Source: an uncultured Bryobacterales bacterium (GTDB taxonomy: Bacteria > Acidobacteriota > Terriglobia > Bryobacterales > UBA6623). Taken from it: DNA of 64,000 nt. The translations under genes and the position numbers were made by a program. Shown one piece after another: positions 52,394 to 61,862 of this stretch (positions are counted from its first letter, which is position 1; each line of letters begins with the position of its first letter). The stretch is taken from assembly GCA_951813605.1 (NCBI GenBank), contig OX638379.1, forward strand, positions 5,468,062 through 5,532,061. The letters are read 5' to 3'. The notes below the pieces were generated by a model. It did not search any database, had not been told where the DNA came from, and was given only the letters and a program-made list of their open reading frames with translations.

Positions 52394-54622
52394 CTACTGA
52401 CGGAAAACTCGGCTCTGGATTCGAAGGCGGTCCGACTGCGGTATGTCCGCCGCGTAAGCATCAAACGCCCGGTGCACCAAGGCTCTCGCATCCGGTCCGT
52501 AAGGGCGTAGTGTCTCGTCCACCCAAGCGCCTACGGACGTTTCCTCGACTCGGCCTGCAAGCGCCTCATCGGCCCGGCGCGCGAATTCTGGCAGGAACCG
52601 ATCGCAGAAGTCTACTTTGTGCTGTAAGGCCACCAAGTCCGAAATGGCGAACGCGTACACGGGCAGGGTGACTCCGATCAGCGAGAGCATCTGCGCAAGA
52701 AAGCGGTTCGAGAATTCCTTGACTTGTTGGTCAACCTGCTTTCGATGCACATCGAACTCGCTCCGAGTTGCGTCAGGGCCCAACGGTGGGGCCGCCAATT
52801 CCAGGTAGATCTTGTTCTTAGGCTCAGTGCCCGAAGGCCGAATTGTCGCCTTGATGCCTCCCTCGACGGAGAAACTTACAAGATTTCGCGAGCTCCTGTC
52901 GGTTTCCGAAAGGAATGACCCGTACTTCGACTGGTCCCAGTAGTCGTTAACCTCTAGCACCCGGCGGCCTCCGATCGAGCGGGGGGGAGTGTTGCGCAGC
53001 TCTTGCTGGATCTTGCGGATGTTAGCCGTTCCAGCGGCACCCTGCATGACGGTTGACCGCACCGTGTTGGCGTGGTAGCCGTAGCGCTTGTACGTGTCGA
53101 TCAGGTAGTCGTAGAGGGTCTCCCCGCGGGCAGCCAGCTCCGAGGTCAGCTCCGCTAGTACGACCGCGGCGCCCGCGGCATCCTTGTCTCGCACGGCCGG
53201 CGTGAGCATGAAGCCGTGGCTTTCCTCCGCTGCGATCACGAAGTCGTCAACCGACGAGGCCAGGCCGCGGAACTGCCCTGATCGTTCCAGTGAGCCTAGG
53301 ACCGCTGCGATGTACTTGAAGCCCACCAGAAGGTCGCCGACCACGATCCCGTTCTTCGACTCGACCAGCTTTCGCACCAGGTCCGTTGTTACCACGGTCT
53401 TGATCCCCAGTGGGCACGCCGACAGCTCGCCCGCCGCCTGCAGAGACTCCAGCCTGTAGCGCGTGATGATGGAAGCGAATTCGTTTCCACTGACAAACCG
53501 GTACCTATCGCCGTCCCGGGCGGCGCCGCCCAGTCGGTCGGCGTCCGGGTCCGTCGCCAGCACTAGGTCGGCACCGACTTCCTCGGCGCGTCGCACACCC
53601 AGTTCCAGCGACTCTGGAACCTCTGGATTCGGGCTCCGAAATGTCACGTTCCTGAAATCGCTCCGAATCTCGCACTGCTCGTCAACGTAGAAGAGCTGTC
53701 GGTCCTTGGCGAAGCCCATTTCCTCCAGGCAGCGGCCCACTGTTCGAGTTCCGGTTCCGTGAAGCCCTGTGAAGACGAATCGGCCGACTCCGGGACCGTG
53801 CCGGAGCCGGAGGTCGAGATTCATGTCGATAAACCCCTGTCTCGCATCTTCGGGAACTTCCAGCACAAGCCCGGAGCTCCTCGCGTCGCCGTTGGTGTCG
53901 ATGCGTATCTCCTTGACGCGGTCCACAATCGATGCAAGTTCCTCGTCATCGGGCGGGATCTCCTGGCCGCCCTCGCTGTTGTAGAACTTGCTGCCGTTAT
54001 CGTCTGGGTGATTGTGCGAGGCGCTGACGTTCACCCCGCCTTGGGCCCCGATTTGGCGGATCAGGAACGATAGCTCGGGCGTGGAGATGAAATCGGTGCT
54101 ACCTTCGGCCAGCGTGTAGACCTCCACGCCGGCTGCCGCATACACTGAAGCCGCTATGCCCGCTAGATCTCTTGAAGTCAGACCGAGCAGCGGATTCTCG
54201 ATCGCGCGAGGGTATGTCTCGCGCAAGTTGTGAAACTTGCGGACGTCGTACGCGACGACGACCTTGAGACGCGCGGTGTCCGGGAATCGCATGCGCAGGT
54301 ACTCGACGTGCCCTTGCACAGAGGACCCGATCGTGTACGGGTTGATGCGATTCGGGCCGATGCCGACCGGTCCGCGACGGCCCCCGGTGCCGAATGGAAT
54401 CACCTGGTAGAAGCTGTCGACCAGAAGATCGAATCTGTGCGATTCCACCATCCACCGAAGGATCTGGGTGTAGTCGCTTCGCGGAACCAGCCCGGCAAGT
54501 TTGTCGGTCGCCAGCCAGTCCTCGAGATGCACTATCGCGGAAGCCTTGATTTCGCCGGGAAGGTCGAGCGGCTCGACGCCGCGTCGTGCCTCTCCCAGCA
54601 GCTGCGCTGGATTGAAGCTCAT
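52394..54622 (-). CDS. Phosphoglucomutase/phosphomannomutase-type phosphosugar mutase
   Basis: The 742-residue alpha-D-phosphohexomutase has PFGTGGRRGPVG at 76-87, the active-site serine loop VNVSASHNHPDDNG (phosphorylated Ser202), metal-binding DPDADRLG, the sugar-binding AAEESHGFM, and the phosphate-binding RPSGTEPKNKIY. SASHNH departs from the usual TASHNP. The protein is 150-200 residues longer than common members, with an N-terminal 60-residue extension and about 110 helical residues after domain 4. It interconverts hexose 1- and 6-phosphates. Its ATG overlaps the upstream nucleotidyltransferase stop by 4 bp (ATGA), so product and user of hexose-1-phosphate are translated together. Confidence 0.92.
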   Translation of the reverse strand: MSFNPAQLLGEARRGVEPLDLPGEIKASAIVHLEDWLATDKLAGLVPRSDYTQILRWMVESHRFDLLVDSFYQVIPFGTGGRRGPVGIGPNRINPYTIGSSVQGHVEYLRMRFPDTARLKVVVAYDVRKFHNLRETYPRAIENPLLGLTSRDLAGIAASVYAAAGVEVYTLAEGSTDFISTPELSFLIRQIGAQGGVNVSASHNHPDDNGSKFYNSEGGQEIPPDDEELASIVDRVKEIRIDTNGDARSSGLVLEVPEDARQGFIDMNLDLRLRHGPGVGRFVFTGLHGTGTRTVGRCLEEMGFAKDRQLFYVDEQCEIRSDFRNVTFRSPNPEVPESLELGVRRAEEVGADLVLATDPDADRLGGAARDGDRYRFVSGNEFASIITRYRLESLQAAGELSACPLGIKTVVTTDLVRKLVESKNGIVVGDLLVGFKYIAAVLGSLERSGQFRGLASSVDDFVIAAEESHGFMLTPAVRDKDAAGAAVVLAELTSELAARGETLYDYLIDTYKRYGYHANTVRSTVMQGAAGTANIRKIQQELRNTPPRSIGGRRVLEVNDYWDQSKYGSFLSETDRSSRNLVSFSVEGGIKATIRPSGTEPKNKIYLELAAPPLGPDATRSEFDVHRKQVDQQVKEFSNRFLAQMLSLIGVTLPVYAFAISDLVALQHKVDFCDRFLPEFARRADEALAGRVEETSVGAWVDETLRPYGPDARALVHRAFDAYAADIPQSDRLRIQSRVFRQ

Positions 54623-55356
54623 GATTGCCTTATGTAATCGCTTGCTGGCTGAAGATCTTCGGGTCGCCCAACGTCGCGCCAGAATCCGGGCACTTCGAAG
54701 TAGCGCACGGTTCGTCCTCCATGCACCGCGTCCGAAATCGCATCCGTGAGGTCGTACTCGCCCCGGGCGGATAGCCTCAAGTCGGCGAGTGCGCCGAACA
54801 ACCGCTCCTCAAAAACGTAGACGCCTGCGCACAGCAAGTTCGTTGTCGAAGTGCCTTTGGGAGGCTTCTCGACAATCCTCACTACCTGCCCGTCCTCCAC
54901 GTACACGGCCCCGCCGCGGTAGGGATCGTCGACATGAGTCAGCGCAAGGACCATTTCCGCCCCGTGCTTGAGCGCGAATAGCTCGGTGTAGACCTGTGGG
55001 TCCACGAGAATGTCGCCGAAGGTCAGTAGAAACGGGTCTCCCGCAGCGAACTCCTTGGCGAGCAGAGCTGCACTCCCCGTGCCAGTCGGGTCGGCTTGAA
55101 CTACGTAATGCAACTCCACGCCCGAAGGGGGGTTCGCGGCAAAGTACTCGCGGATCATCTCGCCGTGGTAGCCGATGACCACGCAAACCTGGCGAATTCC
55201 CGCTGCCGCGAGACGATCCATCAGGTGTGCCAGCATCGGCCGCCCAGCCAGCGGCAGCATCGGCTTGGGGCAGTCGTCTGTCAGCGACTTCATGCGGGTG
55301 CCGCGGCCTGCCGCGAGCACCACTGCCTTCCGAGGTTGGTCGTCGGCCGTGTTCAT
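54619..55356 (-). CDS. Sugar-1-phosphate nucleotidyltransferase
   Basis: The 245-residue protein has the signature VVLAAGRGTRMKSLTDDCPK followed by PMLPLAGRP (residues about 12-40), LTFGDILVDP with the metal-binding Asp, VRIVEKPP and WRDVGRPEDL. It belongs to the family of mannose-1-phosphate guanylyltransferase and glucose-1-phosphate nucleotidyltransferases; base and sugar specificity are open. It is the first gene of a two-gene operon with the phosphosugar mutase, so together they would turn hexose-6-phosphate into NDP-hexose. Confidence 0.9.
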   Translation of the reverse strand: MNTADDQPRKAVVLAAGRGTRMKSLTDDCPKPMLPLAGRPMLAHLMDRLAAAGIRQVCVVIGYHGEMIREYFAANPPSGVELHYVVQADPTGTGSAALLAKEFAAGDPFLLTFGDILVDPQVYTELFALKHGAEMVLALTHVDDPYRGGAVYVEDGQVVRIVEKPPKGTSTTNLLCAGVYVFEERLFGALADLRLSARGEYDLTDAISDAVHGGRTVRYFEVPGFWRDVGRPEDLQPASDYIRQS

Positions 55357-55783
55357 GCGCCGCTCCCCGCCTAAACCACTAATCTAACAGGGTTCATGGC
55401 CCTCATCCATGGAGCGGCGGCTCGTCAGGCCGGGCTGTCATCGGCAGTATCATCATCCATCCCGCGCTGATCGAAACCGCAACCTCTCCAGAATCTGTGA
55501 AACAGCGGAATCCCGTCCTGGCTTGCAGCGCTTGAGTCGCTGAATTGACCTCTCGTGGGTGCCGTTTCTGTGTCGAATCTGGCAGGACCCACTCTTCCTC
55601 TCCAATCGGAATCCGCAGAAGCGGATGCAATGTACGATGGACGTTACAACAGCAGGGAGGACGTTAGATTCAACCTAATTCAGTCCTGTTAATTGCTAGG
55701 ATTTCAATGTCAAGACCACTTCGGCTCGCAAGCGGCGAATCACGACACACGGGGATCAGGCATCGTCTGCGAATCTGATTTCA
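55357..55783. other. Intergenic region with no gene recognised (427 bp)
   Basis: The part around 55640-55700 is AT-richer than the rest. Short frames on both strands do not resemble known proteins. The upstream signals of the nucleotidyltransferase gene must lie in the first 100 bp, but no clear hexamers were found. Confidence 0.4.
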
Positions 55784-56782
55784 TCAATGCGAACCTCGGT
55801 AAAGGTCGCGCCCTGCGACAAGAGACCGCATCTTGCGATCTGCCACGTTGCGAGACAGCATCCAGAATCCGCAATCAGGGTTCACGAAGCGAATTCGCTC
55901 CTCGCCTAGCGTCTTGGCCGCATGCTCGATTCGGTGAGCGATCAGTTCGGGGCTCTCGACCTCGTTGTCTTTGATGTCCACGACGCTCAGTCCGAGCTGA
56001 ACTCTCGGGTTGAGGTCCTTCAGATGATCGAGCTCTTCGTAGCCGCGCCGTGCAAATTCAAGAAGGAAGAAATCGCAGCGTATCGCGTTGAGATACGGCA
56101 GCAAGTCCTTCCAGATCCCGGACTGGATGCGCTGGCCCCCGTAGTTGCCAAAGCATAGATGCACGCCCTTGGCGGTCTTGATGCCCTCCAGCACGCGATT
56201 CATTGAGGCTGCTGCCCATTCACCCTCGTCTGGATGCCCGGTGATATTCGCTTCGTCGAGCTGGATGACGTCCGCGGGAATCCGCTCCAACTGTCTCCGC
56301 AACACGTCGGCGACCGCCATGCCTAGTTCCACCCGGTCCCGATAGAAGCGGTCGGTCAGCGTTTTCGTAAGCATGTGAGGGCCGGTGCAGGTGAATTTCA
56401 GCGGCTTTGCGGTGAGATCCCGCACGAATTCGAAGTCAGCTGGCAAGTTGAGCGTGCCTTCGCCGATCTCGTCAATCACCACGCCGGCCGGCGCGCTTCG
56501 GAATGCCATTCCCTGATCGGCTTGGAAGAGGTCCAGGTCGCTGACCGAGTACTTCGTGCGGACGCCTGACAACTGGCTGACGAAGTAATCGATCATGCCG
56601 TTGGTTTCCGGATGCGACGGGTCGAACCGGTTCAGCTCTCCGTCAGACACCACGTCGATACCGGCCCGCTCCTGCGTGTGCAGGACTACCGAGACAGCGT
56701 CTCGAAGCGTGCCTCTTGAGCTGTCTCCGTATAGCCACCTTGGGATCGGGTAGCTGCCCACAACAGTGGTTTGAATGCCCAT
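55784..56782 (-). CDS. MetE-like cobalamin-independent methyltransferase, single domain
   Basis: The 332-residue TIM-barrel protein corresponds to the C-terminal catalytic half of MetE (UROD/MetE superfamily). It begins with TTVVGSYPIPRW and has a complete zinc site: His208 and Cys210 (GVHLCFGNYGG), Glu242 (FFLLEFARRG) and Cys304 (NPDCGFWML), matching the His-x-Cys, Glu and Cys ligands of MetE. The N-terminal folate-binding half is absent, so the methyl donor may differ, as in archaeal and other core-MetE proteins. ATG 56782 is directly preceded by a TATAAT box. The frame is open upstream to 57292, but that part is not protein-like. Confidence 0.88.
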   Translation of the reverse strand: MGIQTTVVGSYPIPRWLYGDSSRGTLRDAVSVVLHTQERAGIDVVSDGELNRFDPSHPETNGMIDYFVSQLSGVRTKYSVSDLDLFQADQGMAFRSAPAGVVIDEIGEGTLNLPADFEFVRDLTAKPLKFTCTGPHMLTKTLTDRFYRDRVELGMAVADVLRRQLERIPADVIQLDEANITGHPDEGEWAAASMNRVLEGIKTAKGVHLCFGNYGGQRIQSGIWKDLLPYLNAIRCDFFLLEFARRGYEELDHLKDLNPRVQLGLSVVDIKDNEVESPELIAHRIEHAAKTLGEERIRFVNPDCGFWMLSRNVADRKMRSLVAGRDLYRGSH

Positions 56783-57116
56783 ACGGGAATTATACGGACC
56801 CGCCCTTGCTTCGAAAGGCGCAGTCGCGAAGGGGCCGCCATCCGCTTCTCGGGCTCGCGGCGCGGCGTCAACGAGCAACTGGTTTCGTAGAACGTGTTCT
56901 CCTAATTCACCGCGAGCGGCGGAGATCCAGAGTTTCAGCTGGCACCGCCCCAATGACCCGATTCGCCGCCGCCGGTCAACCTGCGGTTGCGGCTGAAAGC
57001 GAAGCGAATACAAGCATGGCTTCGCCTTGACGTTCCCAAGCCGCCAACCTTGTGGCGCCGACCCTTTCTCACCTCGCTCTCCCCGACATAGAAAGGCGAT
57101 CCGTACCGATCCCGAC
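56783..57116 (-). promoter_or_regulatory. Spacer with candidate leaderless promoter for the MetE-like gene
   Basis: A perfect TATAAT lies at 56794-56789 on the minus strand, only six bases before the ATG at 56782, so transcription would start at or next to the start codon. No Shine-Dalgarno sequence is present in that gap. A weak -35 (TTTCGA) sits 16 bp upstream of the box. The rest of the 334-bp spacer after rlmN holds nothing recognisable. Confidence 0.45.
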
Positions 57117-58160
57117 CTACGGTGTCGAAGCTGCTTCGGTACGTTGCAATTGACCGCATGCCGCGAATATGTCGCGTCCGCGCGGCTTGCGAACGAAGCA
57201 GGGGATTCCGCGATGCACGATTGTCCGGAACGCCTCCACGCGGCCGGGCTCCGGCGTGCTGTACGGGATTCCTGGCCCGGGGTTGAGCGCAATCAGGTTT
57301 ACGGAGCACTTCAGGTTGGAAAGCAGCCGGCGAACGTCGCGAGCGTCGGCATTGGAATCGTTGACTCCTCGCAGCAGCACATACTCGAAAGTCAGGCGTT
57401 CCCAAGGGCGGAGAGGGTAGCGGCGGCAGGCGTCGAGCAAGTCTCCCAGCCGAAACCTCGCGGTGACCGGCATGAGCTTCGTGCGCTGCCTCTCATTGGA
57501 TGCGTTCAAAGAAACGGCCAGCTTACCCCGCACTTCGTGGCTTCCGAATTCGGCAATCTTCGGAACGATTCCCGCAGTCGAGACAGTGATCCGACGTTGC
57601 GGAATCGCGATTCCCTCCGGATCTGCCAGCAGCCTCGTCGCCTTCATCACGGCCGCCAAGTTGAGCAGTGGCTCGCCCATGCCCATCATCACGATGTTGA
57701 GCCTGCGTCGCCGCGTGTCGAGGTTCTGGTCCCTCGACAGGGCCAGCACTTGGCCCACGATCTCGCCCGCTGTAAGATTTCGCTCCAGGCCGAGGAGAGC
57801 GGTCAGGCAGAACTTGCAGTCGACCGCACAGCCGACTTGTGTGGAAATGCAAAGTGTGTCGCGCTCAACTTCCGGGATGAAGATCGATTCGACGGACTTG
57901 CGATCGGCAAGCCGCAGCAGGTACCGCAAGGTTCCATCCGAGGAGGCGAACCGGTTTTGAACGCTCGGCAATCCGCCGCCGTGGTCCCGTTCCAAGACGG
58001 CGCGGAACGCTCGCGGCAGAGTTGATATTCCCTCGGGGCCTCCGTGTTGATCTCGGTAAAGGCCTTGATAGAGCTGCCGGCCGCGGTAGCCCGGCTCGCC
58101 CCTCGAGAGGGCCAGCTCGACCAATTCCCCCAACTCCTGGCCGATCAATGGGCGCCGCAT
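57117..58160 (-). CDS. rlmN: Dual-specificity RNA methyltransferase RlmN
   Basis: This radical-SAM enzyme of 347 residues methylates C2 of A2503 in 23S rRNA and A37 in some tRNAs. The cluster motif is Cys111-x3-Cys115-x2-Cys118 (CAVDCKFC), MMGMGEPLLN is the family GEPL region, and the resolving Cys335 lies in FAACGQL. QVGCAVDCKFC with the preceding CISTQ is diagnostic. It follows ileS by 57 bp on the same strand and may be co-transcribed. Methyl-accepting Cys and all cluster ligands are present, so activity is expected. Confidence 0.95.
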   Translation of the reverse strand: MRRPLIGQELGELVELALSRGEPGYRGRQLYQGLYRDQHGGPEGISTLPRAFRAVLERDHGGGLPSVQNRFASSDGTLRYLLRLADRKSVESIFIPEVERDTLCISTQVGCAVDCKFCLTALLGLERNLTAGEIVGQVLALSRDQNLDTRRRRLNIVMMGMGEPLLNLAAVMKATRLLADPEGIAIPQRRITVSTAGIVPKIAEFGSHEVRGKLAVSLNASNERQRTKLMPVTARFRLGDLLDACRRYPLRPWERLTFEYVLLRGVNDSNADARDVRRLLSNLKCSVNLIALNPGPGIPYSTPEPGRVEAFRTIVHRGIPCFVRKPRGRDIFAACGQLQRTEAASTP

Positions 58161-58217
58161 CGGATTCCGTTCGCTCAGCTAGGACTCGCACGAATGCCAG
58201 CCACGCCGAGGAGTTGC

Positions 58218-61200
58218 TCAGACAGGCTCCATGACGACACGCACCCGCTCCCCGTCGATCTCGAAGGCGCGGTCCGTACCTTCCCCTCCGTGGTTGTCGT
58301 CGTCTCGGAGCTTGACGCACAATGTCTCGGACATCAGGTGCTCGCGGTTTCGGCCGATGATCCGCGCCGTCCGGTCCGATCCCTCTAGGTACAGCTCAAT
58401 GCGGCGCGTGTATTCGATGTCGGTCTCCTTGCGCAGGTTCTGGATGCGATGCAAGAGATCGCGGTAGAACCCTTCGTCCCGGAGCTCGTCATCGAGTTCC
58501 GTGCTCAGCACCACGACGGTGGACGAGTCCCCTGCAGCCGCGAAATGCTTCTCGGCCTCGACGCTGATTTGCACGTCCTCGCTGTCGAGCTTCACTTCGT
58601 CGCCGGCGAAGTCGATCAATGCGCAGCCCGTCTCCAAGAGGGCAGTCCGGAGCTTGCCTGCATCGAGCCCGCCGAATACCCGCTTTGCCTGCTTCATTTT
58701 CTTTCCGAGCCGGGGGCCGAGCCGCCGGAAGTTGGGTTTGACGACATAGCGCACGTGAGCCCGCTCCCCGGCGACGAACAATGACTCGTGGACATTCAGC
58801 TCATCCTCGATCAGCGCGGCGTAGGGTGCCACCCGTTCGCGCAGGCCAGGGTCGGCAATTACGATCTCGGCGCGTCGCAGCGGCTGGCGGACCTTCAATT
58901 GATGCTCTGTCCGTACGCGCAGCCCTAGCGAGACGATCCCGCGCACCGCGCCCATCTCTTCGGACAGTCCACGGTCGACGCGGTTGCGGCTTCTTGGCAG
59001 GTTGCAAAGGTGAACGCTTTCCGGCCCGGCCACTCCCGCGCCGCGCACCACGTTCTGGTAGATCTCCTCGGCCATGAACGGCGTGAACGCGGCGCTGAGC
59101 TTCGCCACACCCACGAGACATTCGTATAGCGTGGCGTAGGCATCTAGCTTGTCCGCGTCGATCCCGCTTTTCCAGAACCTGCTGCGACTGCGGCGCAGGT
59201 ACCAGTTCGAGAGTCCCTCGACGAACCTGCTCAGTTCCCCTGTCGCCTCGTACGCGAGAAACGCATCCATGCAGGTGCGGACCCGGTCCGCCAGGATGTC
59301 GAGCTCAGATAGGATCCAGCGGTCTAGCAGCCCGCGCTCCGCGAATGGCCGGCCTTGTACCGATGTCGGATCGAAGCCATCGATTTCGGCATAGATCGTG
59401 AAGAACGAGTAGACGTTTCGAAGCTTGAGCGGGAATTCCTTCTGGATTGTGCGCACATTCCCCAAGGAGTGGCGCGTGGGCGACCAAGGCGGATTGCCTG
59501 CCAGGAAGAACCAGCGGAACGCGTCGGCCCCTGGGGCCGGGGACGGCACCTCGAGATTGACCCGCTCCTGGGCGGGCAGCCGCGGCACCTCGATCGGCGG
59601 AACTTGGCCGCCGCCGCCGGCGATGGTGACGCCAAGCCCTTCCCTGTCGGCTTCGGAAAGCAGCGCTCCCCGTCGGGGGACGGCCTTGGACGGCTCGACC
59701 GCCAACCGCAATGTCGGTCCCTCGCGGCCCGGCATCGAAGCCAGCACGGTCCCGCCGGGCTTGAGGTCCAGCGCTTGCAGATCCGGTTTCGAGATGAAGA
59801 CCCGGCCCGGCTCTGGAAATCGCGTTCCGCCAGCGCTGCCCAGAACTGCGAAGTCCTGGGCGACCAGGTCGAAGATCACTTCGGGCGGAGTGTAGTTGCC
59901 TAGCGACTTCGACTCTTTCTTGCCGCTTGGATCGGCGACGTGCCCGAGAACGATGCAATTCCGGAACGGGTGCGGGAAGGCTGGAGGCTCGATTCCCAGT
60001 TCGCGGCTGCACTCGCGGTCGAATACCAGAGTCGAGACCATCAGCTGCGAGTAGAACCATCCGCGCGTCTGGTCGATAGCCTCGGTGATGTAGTCCGCAG
60101 GAAAACGGGACTCGAACTGCTGTTTGCCTTGGTGCGGGTATCCGTACTGCGCGAACGGCATGCAGCCGGAGTCGAACCAGCAGTCGATGACTTCCGGTAC
60201 GCGTCTGTAAACGCCTTCCTCGCCCGGTTCGGTCCAAGCCACTTGGTCAATCCAAGGCTTATGCACCATGAGGTGCTCCGACAGGGACGGATCCGCCTCC
60301 TTGGCGCGGTGAAAGTGGTCGAATGCCGCCGGGTTCTTCTCAAGGATCTCGGTGCACGATGACGGCACCGCCAGTGCCCCGGTTGCGTCGTTGATCCATA
60401 CGTTGAGCGGCGTTCCCCAATAGCGCTCCCTGGACAGCGCCCAGTCGACGTTGTTGCGCAAGAAGTCGCCGAATCGGCCCGTGCCGATATGCTCCGGCAG
60501 CCAGTGGATCTTGTCGTTGTTCGCCAGCACCTCGCGATTGCGGGCGGTGGTCCTGACGAACCAAGCGGGCCGCGCGTACTGGATCAGCGGGTCGTCGTCG
60601 GCCCGCCAGCAGAACGGATAGTCGTGACGGTAGTTTTCACGCCGGATCAGCGCGCCGCTCTTTTTGAGCAGTTGGACAAGGAGCTTGTCCGCGTCTTTCA
60701 CCCATTGGCCCGCGACCTCCTGGACGCTGGAGTCGAACGTGCCGTCAGGGCGCACGGGGCACAGCAGCGGGACGGATCCCGGCTCGACGTAGCGGTCCGC
60801 GATCGACCGATGCAGGTCGTAGTCCACCTCGCCAAAAGCTGGTGCTTCGTGGACTAAGCCGGTACCGCTATCCAGGGTGACGAAATCCCCGGCTACCACC
60901 TTCCACATGTAGGCCTCTCGGCTCCCCGATCGGAGTTCGCCATCGGCCGCCCAGTACTCTTTCCTGAAATGGTCAAAGGGCGGGTAGTAGCGTCGACCGA
61001 GCAGGGCCTCCCCTGCGAACTCCGTCTCGACCGGCAGGTCTGAGCCGAGCTTCTGCTGCAGCGTCTCCCGGAGGGCCCCCGCGATAATCAGCGAGCGATC
61101 GCCGGCCCGCACTTGAACATATTCGAAATCCGGCCTGACTGCGACGTATTGATTGGCCGGCAATGTCCAAGGCGTGGTGGTCCAAACCAGCAAGGAAACG

Positions 61201-61862
61201 CCCGGATCGTCGGCTAGTCGAAGGGCGACGTAAACCGAGGGATCCTCGACGCTCTTGTACCCGAGGCCGACCTCGCCGGCGGACAGCGCGGTGCCGCCCT
61301 GCGGCCACCACCACACGATCTTGTGGCCCCGGTATAGCAGGCCCTGGCGGAACAGCCGAGCCAAAGCCCACCAGACGCTCTCGACATAGGTCTTGTGGTA
61401 GGTGACATACGCGTCGGACAGGTCGACCCAGAAGCCTACTCGGCGGGTCATCTTCTCCCATTCCTCTGTGTAGCTGAAGACCGAGTCCATGCACTTGCGA
61501 ATGAACCGCTCGACCCCGTACTCCTCGATGGCCTCCTTGCCGTGGATGCCGAGTTCCTTCTCCACCTCCACTTCTACGGGAAGACCGTGCGTGTCCCAGC
61601 CCGCCTTGCGCGGCACGTAGCGCCCCGCCATGGTGCGGTAGCGCAGAAACACGTCCTTGAAGACCCTAGTCAGAACGTGGCCGTTGTGCGGTAGGCCGTT
61701 GGCAGTTGGTGGGCCCTCGTTGAAGATGAAGCGTTGCGCGCCCTCGCGCAAAGCCAGGCTCTTCTCGAAGATGCTGTTCTCGTCCCAGAACCGGCTGATC
61801 TCGTGCTCGGTGGCGGAAAAGTCGACGATCGGCTTCGCGCGTTGGAATCTGGGATCGGCCAT
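58218..61862 (-). CDS. ileS: Isoleucyl-tRNA synthetase with a large catalytic-domain insertion
   Basis: The 1214-residue enzyme charges tRNA-Ile. The HIGH motif is HNGH at 59-62 (GLPHNGHVLTRV), the editing domain spans about 190-390 (WTTTPWTLPANQYV), the catalytic site contains WFDSGCMPFAQYGYP and DQTRGWFYS, and the KMSKS loop reads KKESKS at 648-653. NVYSFFTIYAEIDGF and the lack of a C-terminal zinc ribbon point to the eukaryote-like type 2. Between NYTPPEVIF (after KMSKS) and ADAFRWFFLAGNPPW, where relatives run on directly, there is an insert of about 110 residues (667-776, roughly 59535-59864), rich in Gly, Pro and Val. The frame is intact across it. Confidence 0.95.
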   Translation of the reverse strand: MADPRFQRAKPIVDFSATEHEISRFWDENSIFEKSLALREGAQRFIFNEGPPTANGLPHNGHVLTRVFKDVFLRYRTMAGRYVPRKAGWDTHGLPVEVEVEKELGIHGKEAIEEYGVERFIRKCMDSVFSYTEEWEKMTRRVGFWVDLSDAYVTYHKTYVESVWWALARLFRQGLLYRGHKIVWWWPQGGTALSAGEVGLGYKSVEDPSVYVALRLADDPGVSLLVWTTTPWTLPANQYVAVRPDFEYVQVRAGDRSLIIAGALRETLQQKLGSDLPVETEFAGEALLGRRYYPPFDHFRKEYWAADGELRSGSREAYMWKVVAGDFVTLDSGTGLVHEAPAFGEVDYDLHRSIADRYVEPGSVPLLCPVRPDGTFDSSVQEVAGQWVKDADKLLVQLLKKSGALIRRENYRHDYPFCWRADDDPLIQYARPAWFVRTTARNREVLANNDKIHWLPEHIGTGRFGDFLRNNVDWALSRERYWGTPLNVWINDATGALAVPSSCTEILEKNPAAFDHFHRAKEADPSLSEHLMVHKPWIDQVAWTEPGEEGVYRRVPEVIDCWFDSGCMPFAQYGYPHQGKQQFESRFPADYITEAIDQTRGWFYSQLMVSTLVFDRECSRELGIEPPAFPHPFRNCIVLGHVADPSGKKESKSLGNYTPPEVIFDLVAQDFAVLGSAGGTRFPEPGRVFISKPDLQALDLKPGGTVLASMPGREGPTLRLAVEPSKAVPRRGALLSEADREGLGVTIAGGGGQVPPIEVPRLPAQERVNLEVPSPAPGADAFRWFFLAGNPPWSPTRHSLGNVRTIQKEFPLKLRNVYSFFTIYAEIDGFDPTSVQGRPFAERGLLDRWILSELDILADRVRTCMDAFLAYEATGELSRFVEGLSNWYLRRSRSRFWKSGIDADKLDAYATLYECLVGVAKLSAAFTPFMAEEIYQNVVRGAGVAGPESVHLCNLPRSRNRVDRGLSEEMGAVRGIVSLGLRVRTEHQLKVRQPLRRAEIVIADPGLRERVAPYAALIEDELNVHESLFVAGERAHVRYVVKPNFRRLGPRLGKKMKQAKRVFGGLDAGKLRTALLETGCALIDFAGDEVKLDSEDVQISVEAEKHFAAAGDSSTVVVLSTELDDELRDEGFYRDLLHRIQNLRKETDIEYTRRIELYLEGSDRTARIIGRNREHLMSETLCVKLRDDDNHGGEGTDRAFEIDGERVRVVMEPV

